Shown in pieces: positions 44,079 to 53,177 of a stretch of 64,000 nt of DNA. The translations under genes and the position numbers were made by a program. The notes below the pieces were generated by a model. It was given only the letters and a program-made list of their open reading frames with translations, was not told the DNA's origin and did no database searches. Source of the stretch: Virgibacillus proomii (lineage in GTDB: Bacteria > Bacillota > Bacilli > Bacillales > Amphibacillaceae); NCBI RefSeq assembly GCF_900162615.1, contig NZ_FUFN01000010.1, forward strand, positions 2,510,519 through 2,574,518. The letters run 5' to 3'. The stretch's first letter is position 1; the number at the start of each line of letters is the position of its first letter.

Positions 44079-45020
44079 TTATTTTTTAAAGGCTTGACAT
44101 ATACCTTGCAAGTCGTTAATTACCTCATCTGCCTCTTCCCACGTTGTAACCGTTGCTCCAGAAGCCAATGGATGTCCCCCACCATTATATTTTGCAGCTA
44201 GTTCATTAATAGTTGGTCCTTTTGAACGTAAACGGACACGAATTTGTTCTTCCTCTTCAATGAAAACAACCCAAGCGACAATTCCTTCTATGTCCCCTAA
44301 AATACTAACTAGTTGTCCAGTTTCCGTTGGTTTAATTTCAAATTCCTCTAATATACTTTTAGTAAGCTTAACAAATGCCAAACCACCGTCCCATAGATTA
44401 AAATTTTGGTAGATATAACCTTTTAACTTTGCTAACTTGTCGGAAATACTATACATGCCATCATATAATTTAGAACGATCAAAGCGATATGTAACAAGCT
44501 CTGCTGCGAGTACAAAGGTTTTTTTCGTTGTACTAGGATATAAAAATCTTCCTGTATCTCCAACAATTCCAGCATACAATAAACGGGCAGCAGCATCGTT
44601 ACAAGTTAATCCATATTCTTTTGTCTGTAAATAAAAATCATAAATCATTTCGCTTGTCGAGCTGGCACTTGTATCCACCCATTGGATATCGCCATAGGCA
44701 TCTACATTTGGATGGTGGTCAATTTTAATTAATTGCTTACCGAGATTATATCGCTGATCACAAATACGACTTGTGTTTGCTGTATCGCAGATGATTACAA
44801 GTGCATTTTGGTACTGTTCATCACTAACATGATCCATTTGTGCTAAGAAAGTTAAAGATGGTTCGTCAGCTCCTACAGCAAAAACTTTTTTTTCGGGAAA
44901 CGATAGCCGAATTATTTCCTTTAGTCCTACTTGAGAGCCGATGGCATCTGGATCAGGCCGCACATGGCGATGAATAATAATCGTATCGTAGTTTTTTATG
45001 GATTCTAATATTTTTTTCAT
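44079..45020 (-). CDS. nrnA: Bifunctional oligoribonuclease / PAP phosphatase NrnA
   Basis: 313 residues, DHH/DHHA1 family. The DHH domain has IIIHRHVRPDPDAIGSQ, VIICDTANTSR and KIDHHPN, with Mn-binding Asp and His residues. The C-terminal DHHA1 domain carries YNGGGHPLASGAT. It degrades short RNA (nanoRNA) and 3'-phosphoadenosine 5'-phosphate. It corresponds to B. subtilis YtqI and is followed by ytpI, as in that species. The ATG follows a GGTGATAAG sequence, a modest ribosome site. Confidence 0.95.
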   Translation of the reverse strand: MKKILESIKNYDTIIIHRHVRPDPDAIGSQVGLKEIIRLSFPEKKVFAVGADEPSLTFLAQMDHVSDEQYQNALVIICDTANTSRICDQRYNLGKQLIKIDHHPNVDAYGDIQWVDTSASSTSEMIYDFYLQTKEYGLTCNDAAARLLYAGIVGDTGRFLYPSTTKKTFVLAAELVTYRFDRSKLYDGMYSISDKLAKLKGYIYQNFNLWDGGLAFVKLTKSILEEFEIKPTETGQLVSILGDIEGIVAWVVFIEEEEQIRVRLRSKGPTINELAAKYNGGGHPLASGATVTTWEEADEVINDLQGICQAFKK

Positions 45021-45197
45021 CTTATCACCTATTTCTTTTTCAAATTCAATCGATAGCTATATCGTACAAAAAAAGGTAAAATAGATAAAGTAACCTTCCC
45101 TCTGTAGGGATTCTTCACCCCCCTACTGTTAAGAAATATTAGAAAAACTTGGCTTATCGCCAGTCTTTATGGCGAAAGCGATCGTTTTTCTTATACG

Positions 45198-45377
45198 ATA
45201 AAGTGAAACTTCATTCCGTGGAATGCTTTTTACACGGAATGTTAGTACCACAAGGGTATGACCTAAAGGCCCTTGAACGAATCGGGCATTTAGGTGCCGT
45301 TTTCTCCTACTTTGACCCTTTGTATCAACTCAAGATTTAGAAGCAGGAGTCTTACGGCACCTTACATGCGGGATAAA
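45198..45377 (+). repeat. ATAAA-flanked repeat, intact copy (long form)
   Basis: ATAAA at 45198-45202 and 45373-45377; the unit is 175 bp. Left hairpin ATTCCGTG / CACGGAAT. It carries the optional module with the AAGGG / CCCTT hairpin (GGGTATGACCTAAAGGCCC). The core is complete. It lies in the divergent region between nrnA and ytpI, upstream of both genes. Confidence 0.9.
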
Positions 45378-45565
45378 GCTATACTTTCCTACAGTGGAAC
45401 AAAGGGGCGTCCTGGAATAATCAAGATCTGTCACTTTCAAAGGTTTCTTACCCTTGAAAAAGAACTCTTTTTGTGCGTACGATGTGTCGCTTTCGAAGTT
45501 TTTCTTCCTACCGACCCGAAGCGAAGGTACCGTTTTACTTCTGTTCTTTGACTGTTCCATACAGA
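45378..45565 (+). repeat. Second-type degenerate intergenic sequence
   Basis: Contains GTGTCGCTTTCGAAGTTTTTCTTCCTACCGACCCGAAG, which resembles 50285-50320 (GGCTGTCGAATTTTTTCTTCCTGTCGACTCGAAA) and 58060-58085. It appears to be a different decayed dispersed family. Any open frames inside are shadows. Confidence 0.4.
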
Positions 45566-45613
45566 AGTTCTTAATATGTAATAAAGAATATTTTTTGAAT
45601 TAGGAGCGATATC

Positions 45614-45907
45614 ATGTTTATTTTTGCTGTCATTATTCTTTTATCCCTGGTACTTTATGTATATTATAAAGTAGCGATTGTTAAAACGAACGATGGGCTA
45701 AAACAGGCCTACTTTCATGCAAAATCACGAATCTGCTTAGGTAGCTTCCTAATTGCCTTTACGATTAATCAATATATTTTTTACCAGACACGAATCTCTT
45801 TATTTATTGGTATTGTCTTCCTGATATTTGGGCTTCCACTCATTCTTCGAGGCATTAAAGAAGTTAAACATTATCGCAATGAATGGAAACGATTAAATCT
45901 TTCATAA
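45614..45907 (+). CDS. ytpI: YtpI-family membrane protein
   Basis: 97 residues with three hydrophobic segments (about 2-18, 39-57, 61-80) and a basic C-terminus (KEVKHYRNEWKRLNL). It matches the YtpI layout and lies between nrnA and ytoI as in B. subtilis. Function unknown. The ATG follows a TAGGAG site. Confidence 0.85.
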   Translation: MFIFAVIILLSLVLYVYYKVAIVKTNDGLKQAYFHAKSRICLGSFLIAFTINQYIFYQTRISLFIGIVFLIFGLPLILRGIKEVKHYRNEWKRLNLS

Positions 45908-46068
45908 GTAGACGGTAGTGCCAAGTCCAACATCCGCGGATCGCTAATTGCAGGTATTCGTAAAAACCTAAATACCTCACATTTTATAATTGGCTGACTA
46001 TCCCATAAGTGGTAGTCAGCTCTTTCCTTTTTATTAAAACCGTTTTTGCTGTTTATGCTCCATTTAGA

Positions 46069-47376
46069 TTAACGATTAATCAATTGCGCCATTAATAATC
46101 CTTTACCAGCAAGCCTTTGCTCATCATACACTTCAATATCAATTTTTGCATACAATCTACCAACTTCGAGTAGCTTTGGTCTGATTTGTAATGTACTTTC
46201 TATTTGTACTGGTTGAATGAAATAAAGGGTAAGATTTTCTGCAACGAGATCCCCTTTTTTATATTGTAACAGCATTCTTCTGCTGGCTTCGGTAATTAAA
46301 GCAGTAAAAACGCTACTTGAAAGTGTACCTAATTGGTTAGTCATTTGTGGGGAAACTTTTGTTTCGTAAACATATTGTTCAGCATCTAATTCCATCAAAT
46401 TACGAGATACAATATCATCAATTGTCTCCCCAATTTGCGGTTGACGCTGATTTTGTTGTAACGCTTTTAATACATCTTGTCTAGATATAATCCCCTCTAA
46501 ACGATTATGTTCATCAGTGACTGGAATAACTTCAATTCCTTCCCACACCATCATATGTGCTACTGAAGCTAAGGATACGTTTGTTTGAACAGTCTTTGGC
46601 TGCTTGCTCATCACTTTCTCAATCGCTGACTCAGAAGATTTCCCAACCACATCTTTAGAAGTTACTATTCCTACAACTCGTTTACGGTTGTCCACTACTG
46701 GAAAGCGCGTATGCTTTGATTTTTTATTGAGTAAATACCAATCCGCAACCTTTTCCTTCTCATGTAAATAATAGGACTTTTCATAAGGCGTATAAATATC
46801 TTCTACGAGAATAATTTCTTTTTTAATGAGTTGATCGTAAATAGCTCGGTTTATCATTGCAGCAACTGTAAATGTATCATAGCTAGTTGATATAATCGGC
46901 AACTGCCGCTCATCTGCAAGCCGTTTGATATAATCTTCTGTATCAAAGCCTCCTGTAATTAATACAGCGGCTCCTTCTTTAATAGCCAATTCATGAGCTT
47001 TGAATCGATTCCCTACGATTAAGAGTGACCCCGCCTCTGTATAACGCATCATGGCATCTAATTGCATCGCACCAATAACAAACTTGTTTAGCGTTTTATG
47101 CAATCCTTCTCTTCCGCCTAAGACTTGCCCTTCAACAATATTAATAAGCTCTGCAAACGTTAATCGCTCAAAATTATCTTTTTTCTTTTGTTCAATCCGA
47201 ATCGTGCCTACACGTTCAATAGTGCTGACGAGCCCTTTATTTTCTGCATCTTTAATTGCACGATAAGCCGTCCCGTCACTAACATGTAACTCTTTTGCTA
47301 TTTGTCGTACGGAAATTTTATGGCCAATTTCTAATGAGCTAATATGCTCAATGATTTGTTCATGCTTACTTTTCAT
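46069..47376 (-). CDS. ytoI: CBS/DRTGG-domain transcription-factor-like protein YtoI
   Basis: 435 residues. Order: N-terminal helix-turn-helix (ISVRQIAKELHVSDGTAYRAIKDAENKGLV, about 20-50), DRTGG domain (65-180), two CBS domains (190-310; PVVDNRKRVVGIVTSKDVV and PVTDEHNRLEGIISRQDVL), and a C-terminal hot-dog domain (about 320-435). CBS pairs commonly bind adenine nucleotides. No ligand is known. ATG 47376 matches the B. subtilis start. An in-frame ATG at 47391 also exists. Confidence 0.9.
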   Translation of the reverse strand: MKSKHEQIIEHISSLEIGHKISVRQIAKELHVSDGTAYRAIKDAENKGLVSTIERVGTIRIEQKKKDNFERLTFAELINIVEGQVLGGREGLHKTLNKFVIGAMQLDAMMRYTEAGSLLIVGNRFKAHELAIKEGAAVLITGGFDTEDYIKRLADERQLPIISTSYDTFTVAAMINRAIYDQLIKKEIILVEDIYTPYEKSYYLHEKEKVADWYLLNKKSKHTRFPVVDNRKRVVGIVTSKDVVGKSSESAIEKVMSKQPKTVQTNVSLASVAHMMVWEGIEVIPVTDEHNRLEGIISRQDVLKALQQNQRQPQIGETIDDIVSRNLMELDAEQYVYETKVSPQMTNQLGTLSSSVFTALITEASRRMLLQYKKGDLVAENLTLYFIQPVQIESTLQIRPKLLEVGRLYAKIDIEVYDEQRLAGKGLLMAQLINR

Positions 47377-47449
47377 CGACTCGTACACCATCTTTCAACT
47401 GTACTAATGAATTATTTATCATTTATTATACAGTTGAACAGGAATAAAC

Positions 47450-47680
47450 TCAATGATTATAGGTTCTTCGTTGCTTTGTATATTCCTGTTCCATAATTGG
47501 CGGTTGAATTAATTGCAATAACGATGCTATATTAGCACCTACAACTAAGAGAAAAAATCCTAACCACGCTCCCCAAAATATCAATTCTAATGGTTTTACT
47601 GCTTGTGGTATTGCTGGCCAAGCCAAGTATAAGAAAAACCCTGCTAATAAAAGCCGTAATAAAGCATATTGTCCTCGCAT
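47450..47680 (-). CDS. Small membrane protein of unknown function
   Basis: 76 residues with two hydrophobic helices (about 7-26 and 33-56) and a polar C-terminus (QEYTKQRRTYNH). Strong AGGGAGGG site before the ATG. It lies 58 bp upstream of ytoI in the same direction and may be co-transcribed. I do not recognise the family. Confidence 0.65.
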   Translation of the reverse strand: MRGQYALLRLLLAGFFLYLAWPAIPQAVKPLELIFWGAWLGFFLLVVGANIASLLQLIQPPIMEQEYTKQRRTYNH

Positions 47681-47739
47681 CCATATCCCTCCCTTTACTC
47701 TAACCTATGAAGGAAAATAAAAATACAGAACTACCGCCC

Positions 47740-47815
47740 TCTTTTATCGTAATCTCTCCGTATTCTCGATCATTTTTGAAGTAGGAGTCTGACGGCATCT
47801 CAGATATAGGGTAAA
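47740..47815 (+). repeat. Right-end fragment of the ATAAA-flanked repeat
   Basis: TTGAAGTAGGAGTCTGACGGCATCTCAGATATAGGGTAAAG is a drifted right end. The left half is missing. Confidence 0.45.
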
Positions 47816-47930
47816 GAAACCATGGTGATGTGAGGACCCTGTTGAACTTTTCGCAGGAAGAAATCGAAGCTTGCTACAGTTTAAGTGTATAAGCTAAACG
47901 ACCGTTATTTTTAGAAAAGATATCCATCAT

Positions 47931-48091
47931 ATAAAATGAACCTTCATTCAGTAGGAGTTTTCTTCCATCTCCTACTGAATGTTAGTTGAACGAATCGGGC
48001 ATTTAGGTGCCGTTTTCTCCCACTTAGACCTTTTGTATCAACTCAAGGCTCTTAAAGTGGGAGTCTTACGGCACCTTACATGCGGGATAAA
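47931..48091 (+). repeat. ATAAA-flanked repeat, intact copy (short form, hairpin type a)
   Basis: ATAAA at 47931-47935 and 48087-48091; the unit is 156 bp. Nearly identical to the copy at 14316. Right hairpin arms GGTGCCGT...TCCCACTT / AAGTGGGA...ACGGCACC are perfect. It ends 15 bp from the comC stop codon, with no other terminator visible for comC. Confidence 0.9.
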
Positions 48092-48106
48092 AATGGATGT
48101 AGTTTC

Positions 48107-48868
48107 TCAAATAAACATAAAGCTTGATAAGTACCAATCTAGCACGTAATCTCCAAAATAATAGGTAATCCATGTGGCTAACAAAATGGATGGAACAAAT
48201 GGTACCGGCTGCTTACGCTTAATTTGTTTCAACATTATCAGTACTAAACCGAGGAAAGCACCTATGATACACGCTAGAAAAAAACATAACAATAATTTTT
48301 TTATGCCGATTACAAATCCAATCAAAGCAAACAGTTTCGCATCGCCAACTCCCATTCCACCTCGACTTATAATAATGATAACTAATGGGATAACTAAACC
48401 AGCTAATCCACCGATAAGAGGACTCCACCACGGTGTGAGTGGTTCTACACTACGTAGAATGATGAATAAAGGAAGAAAGAATAACAACAACGTATTAGGG
48501 ATAATCATATAGGTGAGGTCTGATACTAACGCAATAACAAGCATCGAATGAAGCAGAAGAACAATCATTAATTCTAAATTAATCCCAATGGACCAATAAC
48601 TGATAGCAAACAGTAATCCGGTTATTATTTCTATCAAAGGATACTGACATGAAATAGGAGCATTACAATTATTGCATTTTCCTTTTAAAAAAACAAACGA
48701 GAGTACCGGAATTAACTCGTACCATTGCAAATGTTTGTTACAGCGTATGCAATAAGAGCGGTTCATTCCAAAAGATTCCTGTTTTGGTAATCGAAAACCA
48801 ATTACAACAAAAAACGAACCAAAGATCAACCCTATAATAAAGAAAAGTATAAATATATGATTTTCCAA
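48107..48868 (-). CDS. comC: Prepilin peptidase (A24), ComC type
   Basis: 253 residues, about seven hydrophobic segments. The N-terminal methylase-like region has GSFFVVIGFRLP and two CxxC-type pairs (CIRC, CNNC). The aspartyl protease sites are DLTYMIIPN and GMGVGDAKL. It would process and methylate the prepilin-like ComG proteins of the DNA-uptake pseudopilus. The start is a TTG 8 nt after AAGGAG. In B. subtilis comC lies far away, near folC. Here it is alone, flanked by repeats on both sides. Confidence 0.9.
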   Translation of the reverse strand: MENHIFILFFIIGLIFGSFFVVIGFRLPKQESFGMNRSYCIRCNKHLQWYELIPVLSFVFLKGKCNNCNAPISCQYPLIEIITGLLFAISYWSIGINLELMIVLLLHSMLVIALVSDLTYMIIPNTLLLFFLPLFIILRSVEPLTPWWSPLIGGLAGLVIPLVIIIISRGGMGVGDAKLFALIGFVIGIKKLLLCFFLACIIGAFLGLVLIMLKQIKRKQPVPFVPSILLATWITYYFGDYVLDWYLSSFMFI

Positions 48869-49055
48869 TCTAATTACTCCTTACTATCATGCATATTTAA
48901 AGAAAACTTAGCAAGCGTCAAGCATAGCGCAGGCGTATGCTTAGTTCCACCTATACTTAGAACATTACAATCTTACCGCGTCACGTTTATCCCGGCTCCC
49001 CAGCTATTTTTTTGAATGTTAAACGTAAAGCAAATGGTACGAACTTTGGGAAAAA
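48869..49055. other. Intergenic stretch upstream of comC
   Basis: AT-rich; the comC promoter should be here. I see no clear K-box-like ComK site by eye. Confidence 0.35.
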
Positions 49056-49231
49056 GTAAGTGAATCTTTAAATCAGCGCGGGTTTCTTTCCCCCCACTGA
49101 CTGTTAGTACCTTAAAGGTATGACCTAAGGCCTCTGAACAGAATCGGATATTTCACTTGCAATTGGATTGTACGCTTATCCTCCCAGGTTTTGGAAGGGG
49201 GATGTCTTCCTGGCAGTACATGCAGGATAAA
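49056..49231 (+). repeat. Decayed long-form copy of the ATAAA-flanked repeat
   Basis: Left end GTAAGTGAATC, an internal TTAGTACCTTAAAGGTATGACCTAAGGCC module that matches the optional hairpin module, and right end CAGTACATGCAGGATAAA with ATAAA at 49227-49231. Confidence 0.65.
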
Positions 49232-49414
49232 CGGAGGAATGTATAAAGAAAGTTATGCAAAGACATTCAATTTGGGGGCTTAGAGATATCCTTCTTTAAA
49301 AAGGTGAGCTTGTAGCTTGTTGTAAACAGATCAAGCTCACCAAAAATAAGACACAACTCAAAATATCCTTCTAGCAACTAATCAGATGAGCTGAACTAAA
49401 TTATCTGATTTTTA

Positions 49415-50095
49415 CTAAATCGTTATCGTTTCACCTATTTCCATAACTCGTCCCATTCCTGGGCTTACCTGCTTGGCAAACGCCTCTGCATCCTGTTCAA
49501 TCACTGGAAAGGTATTGTAATGGATTGGAACTACTGTTTTTGCTTTCACCCATTTGGCAGCAATCAAAGCATCTTCCGGACCCATTGTAAAGTTATCACC
49601 AATTGGTAGAAAAGCCAAATCAATCTCATTCATTTCTCCAATCAACTTTAAATCTGAAAATAATCCCGTATCACCAGCGTGGTAAATCGTTTTGCCTTCA
49701 ATAGTTAATAAAATCCCAGCAGGCATCCCTGTATAAACCGTTGAACCATCCTCTTCAGTAAATGCTGAACCGTGAAATGCTTGAGTAAATTTTACGGTTC
49801 CAAAGTCAAACGTATGCTTCCCGCCAATATGCATTGGATGTATCTGTAAGCCTTTTGTACCTAAGTATACTGCTAATTCATTTGGTGCTACAATCGTTGC
49901 TTTTGTTCGTTCAGCAATGGTAATGGTATCACCTACATGATCATTGTGTCCGTGCGTTAGTAGGATATAATCTGGTTGAACTTTATCCACGTCTAAGTCA
50001 CAAGCTTCATTCCCTGAAATAAATGGATCAATTAAAATTTGATGCATATCTGTTTGCACCTGTACAACGGAATGTCCGTGATAGGATACTTTCAT
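49415..50095 (-). CDS. ytkL: UPF0173 metallo-beta-lactamase-fold hydrolase YtkL
   Basis: 226 residues from ATG 50095, which is 9 nt after AAAGGGG and matches the B. subtilis start (two further ATGs lie upstream in frame). The HGHNDHVGD motif gives the H-x-H-x-D-H metal site. AFHGSAF, YHAGDTGLF and PIHYNTFP supply further ligands. The substrate is unknown for this family. It stands alone between repeats. Confidence 0.93.
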   Translation of the reverse strand: MKVSYHGHSVVQVQTDMHQILIDPFISGNEACDLDVDKVQPDYILLTHGHNDHVGDTITIAERTKATIVAPNELAVYLGTKGLQIHPMHIGGKHTFDFGTVKFTQAFHGSAFTEEDGSTVYTGMPAGILLTIEGKTIYHAGDTGLFSDLKLIGEMNEIDLAFLPIGDNFTMGPEDALIAAKWVKAKTVVPIHYNTFPVIEQDAEAFAKQVSPGMGRVMEIGETITI

Positions 50096-50186
50096 CATCA
50101 TCTTCCCCTTTCATTCACTATACATTTAATTATACCAAGATAACTATTACGGTTGTACCCGATTTCATTCTTTTTTACACATCATC

Positions 50187-50407
50187 ATAAAGTGCAACTA
50201 CATTTAATGTTGTTTTCCACTACTAGTAAGTAAAACACCAAAATATCGGGCGTTCTGAAAAGTCCACTTTTTCTGTGTAAGGATCGGCTGTCGAATTTTT
50301 TCTTCCTGTCGACTCGAAACCTTGGGGATGTAAATGCAGCCATCTCGACTTAGACTTCTTCCTATTCTTGAAGTGAGAGTCTAACGATATCTCCGATGCG
50401 GGATAAA
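50187..50407 (+). repeat. Decayed long-form copy of the ATAAA-flanked repeat
   Basis: ATAAAGTGCAACTACATTTAATG at the left and GATGCGGGATAAA at the right, with ATAAA at 50187-50191 and 50403-50407. The interior includes CTTGAAGTGAGAGTCTAACGATATCTCC. An inserted segment with CTGTCGAATTTTTTCTTCC may be the second dispersed sequence type. Confidence 0.65.
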
Positions 50408-50486
50408 AAATAGATATTTCAAGTGCTTTTTTAATTAACTCTTTATTTGCTATAATAAACCTAATATGTTTAAAGAAGGTGTAAAG

Positions 50487-51584
50487 ATGAAGGAAAGAAT
50501 TGAAAAGTTGCTAGCTAAAATGAAGGAGATGAATTTAGACAGTATGTTCATCACTTCAACAGCTAATGTTTACTACATAAGCAACTACTATACGGATCCA
50601 CATGAACGATTGGTAAGTGTTTATCTTAGTAACAATATGGATCCCGTACTCATTGTTCCGGCAATGGAAAAAGGAGATGCAAAAGCTGCAGGATGGCAAT
50701 ACGACATCATTGCTTATCAAGATCATGAACAACCATGGCAAATGTTTTATAAAAGGTTAAAAGCTGCGGAAAAACTTCCTAAAACGATCGGTGTTGAACA
50801 TAATCATTTTACTTTAGATCGTTATTATATGTTACAGCATTATTTTCCCAAAACAGAAGTTATAAATGCAGAAGAGCTGTTGGCTAATTTACGAGTAATT
50901 AAAAGTAAACATGAATACGAGCGATTGAAAACTGCTGCTGAGCTTGCTGACTTCGGGGTGAAAGCTGGAATTGCAGCTATTAAAGAAGGGATTAGCGAAT
51001 TAGAAATCATCGCAGCTATTGAATTCGAGCTTAAAAAGCAAGGTGTTCAATCCATGTCCTTTTCAACCATGGCTTTAACGGGCGCGAAAACTGCTTCTCC
51101 TCATGGTACACCTTCCATGAAAAAAGTGGAAAAAGGCGATTTAGTACTTTTTGATCTTGGAGTGATCTATGAAGGATATTGTTCTGATATTACGCGAACA
51201 GTCGCGTTTAAATCAATTGCAAAAGAACAAGAAACAATTTATCATACCGTATTAGCTGCCGAAGAAAAAGCAATTGAAGCTGCACAATTAGGTGTTCCCG
51301 TTGGAAAATTGGATCAAATAGCTCGTGATCATATTACAGCGAACGGATATGGTGAGTATTTTACGCATCGGATTGGACATGGTTTAGGAATTGAGACACA
51401 TGAATATCCATCGATGCATCAGGATAATGAACTGCCTTTAGCAGAAAATATGTGTTTTACTATTGAACCAGGTATTTATGTTCCAAATGTTGCAGGTGTA
51501 CGTATTGAGGATATGATTTATATGACATCGAAAGGACCCGAAGTATTAACTGCCGCCACAAAAGAGTTAATCATTGTGGAGTAA
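50487..51584 (+). CDS. M24-family Xaa-Pro peptidase
   Basis: 365 residues from ATG 50487 after a GAAGGTG site. The N-terminal creatinase-like domain (1-125) is followed by the pita-bread catalytic domain: LFDLGVIYEGYCSDITRT with the two Asp ligands, HRIGHGLGIETHEYP with the His, and CFTIEPGIYVP and GVRIEDM with the two Glu ligands. It removes residues before proline from peptides. The exact type (aminopeptidase P or dipeptidase) cannot be decided. It converges on ald. Confidence 0.92.
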   Translation: MKERIEKLLAKMKEMNLDSMFITSTANVYYISNYYTDPHERLVSVYLSNNMDPVLIVPAMEKGDAKAAGWQYDIIAYQDHEQPWQMFYKRLKAAEKLPKTIGVEHNHFTLDRYYMLQHYFPKTEVINAEELLANLRVIKSKHEYERLKTAAELADFGVKAGIAAIKEGISELEIIAAIEFELKKQGVQSMSFSTMALTGAKTASPHGTPSMKKVEKGDLVLFDLGVIYEGYCSDITRTVAFKSIAKEQETIYHTVLAAEEKAIEAAQLGVPVGKLDQIARDHITANGYGEYFTHRIGHGLGIETHEYPSMHQDNELPLAENMCFTIEPGIYVPNVAGVRIEDMIYMTSKGPEVLTAATKELIIVE

Positions 51585-51611
51585 TGAAATTACCTCGTAT
51601 ATTTTTTTAAA

Positions 51612-51644
51612 AACAAGCAGTAAAGGCTATCTTTACTGCTTGTT
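51612..51644. terminator. Bidirectional terminator between the M24 peptidase and ald
   Basis: AACAAGCAGTAAAG / CTTTACTGCTTGTT, a 14-bp perfect stem between two convergent genes. Confidence 0.85.
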
Positions 51645-51649
51645 ACGTA

Positions 51650-52765
51650 TTATGAAAGCAATGCATGTGGGTCAACGTACTTAAAACCATGCGCAGCTGC
51701 TACAGCTTCATGAGTAACATGACCTTTCCATGTATTAACCCCTTTTAGCAAGGATACATTGTTTTTAATTGCTTCAACAAGTCCTTTATTTGCTAGTTGT
51801 AAAGCATATGGAACGGTAACATTGGTTAATCCAATCGTAGAGGTTCTAGGTACGGCTCCAGGCATATTAGCAACAGAATAATGTAAAACTCCATGCCTTG
51901 TGTATGTTGGATTATCATGGGTTGTTACATGATCACTTGTTTCAAAAATCCCGCCTTGATCAATCGCGACGTCTACAATTACAGAACCATCAGACATCGC
52001 CTTAACCATATCTTCCGTCACCAATTTAGGCGCCTTTGCTCCCGGTATTAAAACAGCACCAATGACCAAGTCCGATTCTTCTAATGCTAAGCCGATATTC
52101 ATTGGATTGGACATCATTGTATTAATCGAAAACCCAAAAATATCATCCAATTGACGAAGACGCTCTGGATTCAAATCAATCACCGTCACATCAGCACCTA
52201 ATCCAACAGCAATTTTAGCGGCATTTGTTCCTACTACTCCGCCACCAATAATGGTTATTTTAGCTCTTCTAACGCCAGGTATTCCACTTAAAAGAATGCC
52301 CTTTCCGCCCTTCGTTTTCTCAAGAAATTGTGCCCCAATTTGCGAAGCCATTTTACCGGCAACCTCACTCATCGGTGTTAATAATGGTAACGTATTATTT
52401 GGTAATTGTACTGTTTCGTAAGCGATACTTGTTACTTTATGATCCATTAATACTTTTGTTAAGTCTGGTTCTGCAGCTAAGTGCAAGTATGTAAACAGAA
52501 TCAGCCCATCATAAAAATAATCGTATTCCTCCGCTAAAGGCTCCTTTACCTTCATAACCATTTCCTGCGCCCAAGCTTCTTTTGCTGTAGCAACAATCGT
52601 AGCTCCTGCATCTTTATATTGGTCATCTGTAAAACCCGATCCCAGACCCGCACCTGTTTCAATAAAAACTTCATGTCCCTCTTTTTTTAAAGTAAGCACC
52701 CCAGATGGAGCCATTGCTACTCTGTTTTCATTATTCTTTATTTCCTTAGGCACACCAATTTTCAT
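51650..52765 (-). CDS. ald: Alanine dehydrogenase
   Basis: 371 residues, the standard length. Motifs: MKIGVPKEIKNNENRVAMAPSGV at the N-terminus, EPLAEEY, LHLAAEPDLTK with the catalytic His, the NAD fold ITIIGGGVVGTNAAKIA, and DVAIDQGG. It oxidatively deaminates L-alanine to pyruvate and ammonia. It is needed for sporulation and for growth on alanine in B. subtilis. The ATG follows a GGGGAGG site. Confidence 0.97.
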   Translation of the reverse strand: MKIGVPKEIKNNENRVAMAPSGVLTLKKEGHEVFIETGAGLGSGFTDDQYKDAGATIVATAKEAWAQEMVMKVKEPLAEEYDYFYDGLILFTYLHLAAEPDLTKVLMDHKVTSIAYETVQLPNNTLPLLTPMSEVAGKMASQIGAQFLEKTKGGKGILLSGIPGVRRAKITIIGGGVVGTNAAKIAVGLGADVTVIDLNPERLRQLDDIFGFSINTMMSNPMNIGLALEESDLVIGAVLIPGAKAPKLVTEDMVKAMSDGSVIVDVAIDQGGIFETSDHVTTHDNPTYTRHGVLHYSVANMPGAVPRTSTIGLTNVTVPYALQLANKGLVEAIKNNVSLLKGVNTWKGHVTHEAVAAAHGFKYVDPHALLS

Positions 52766-52844
52766 TTTATGACCTCCCCTTCTATCTTGTTAATTAGATG
52801 TATATAATCTAACAGTATCAAATATTTAAAAAAATGGAAAGAGG

Positions 52845-52876
52845 AAAGTAACCCACCATGTCATGTGGGCTACTTT
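52845..52876 (-). terminator. Terminator of the 53-aa gene
   Basis: AAAGTAGCCCACATG / CATGGTGGGTTACTTT stem, 5 bp after the stop codon. T/C-rich sequence follows on the minus strand. Confidence 0.75.
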
Positions 52877-52880
52877 ACCT

Positions 52881-53042
52881 TTATTTCTTTTGATTATTAA
52901 AGGTATGGATCCCCTTATTGCTGTGACGTTGTTCAATTACTCCCATCTGATAGCTTTCATTTAACTGATTTTGAACGGCTGCTATTCCCTTTTCATCCTC
53001 AAAAATTTTCTGTGGTTGATTACTTCGCTTGTTTTTCGTCAC
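52881..53042 (-). CDS. Small hypothetical protein (53 aa)
   Basis: 53 residues, starting with a GTG at 53040-53042 that lies 8 nt after an AGGGAG site. The peptide is hydrophilic with a central helix (FEDEKGIAAVQNQLNESYQMG) and a basic N-terminus (MTKNKRSNQPQK). A terminator follows directly. Ribosome site, start, stop and terminator together make a real gene likely. It stands between ald and uspA. I do not recognise a family. The lysine/glutamine-rich composition recalls small sporulation proteins, but that is only a guess. Confidence 0.65.
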   Translation of the reverse strand: MTKNKRSNQPQKIFEDEKGIAAVQNQLNESYQMGVIEQRHSNKGIHTFNNQKK

Positions 53043-53142
53043 ATTTTTCACTCCCTTGTTTATAGTTTGTCCATATCATTCATTTATTTGCTGTAATTAT
53101 TTTAGTAAAAATGACATTTTTTGATTGTTGCTTTAGCTAATA

Positions 53143-53148
53143 GGGTAT
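53143..53148 (+). promoter_or_regulatory. Possible SigB-type -10 box of uspA
   Basis: GGGTAT, an exact SigB -10 element, lies 30 bp before the uspA start. The -35 region (ATTGTT, about 14 bp upstream) is only a weak match to GTTTAA. Confidence 0.35.
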
Positions 53149-53177
53149 ATAGTTAAGTAAAGAAAGGGGAGATTAAA

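Noticed and set aside
45294..45560. Open frames on both strands around the element at 45198
   Set aside because: They run across the repeat and the decayed neighbour sequence; the same repeat elsewhere contains stops in these frames.
51650..52765. Overlapping + strand frames inside ald and other genes
   Set aside because: They are antisense shadows of strongly conserved proteins.
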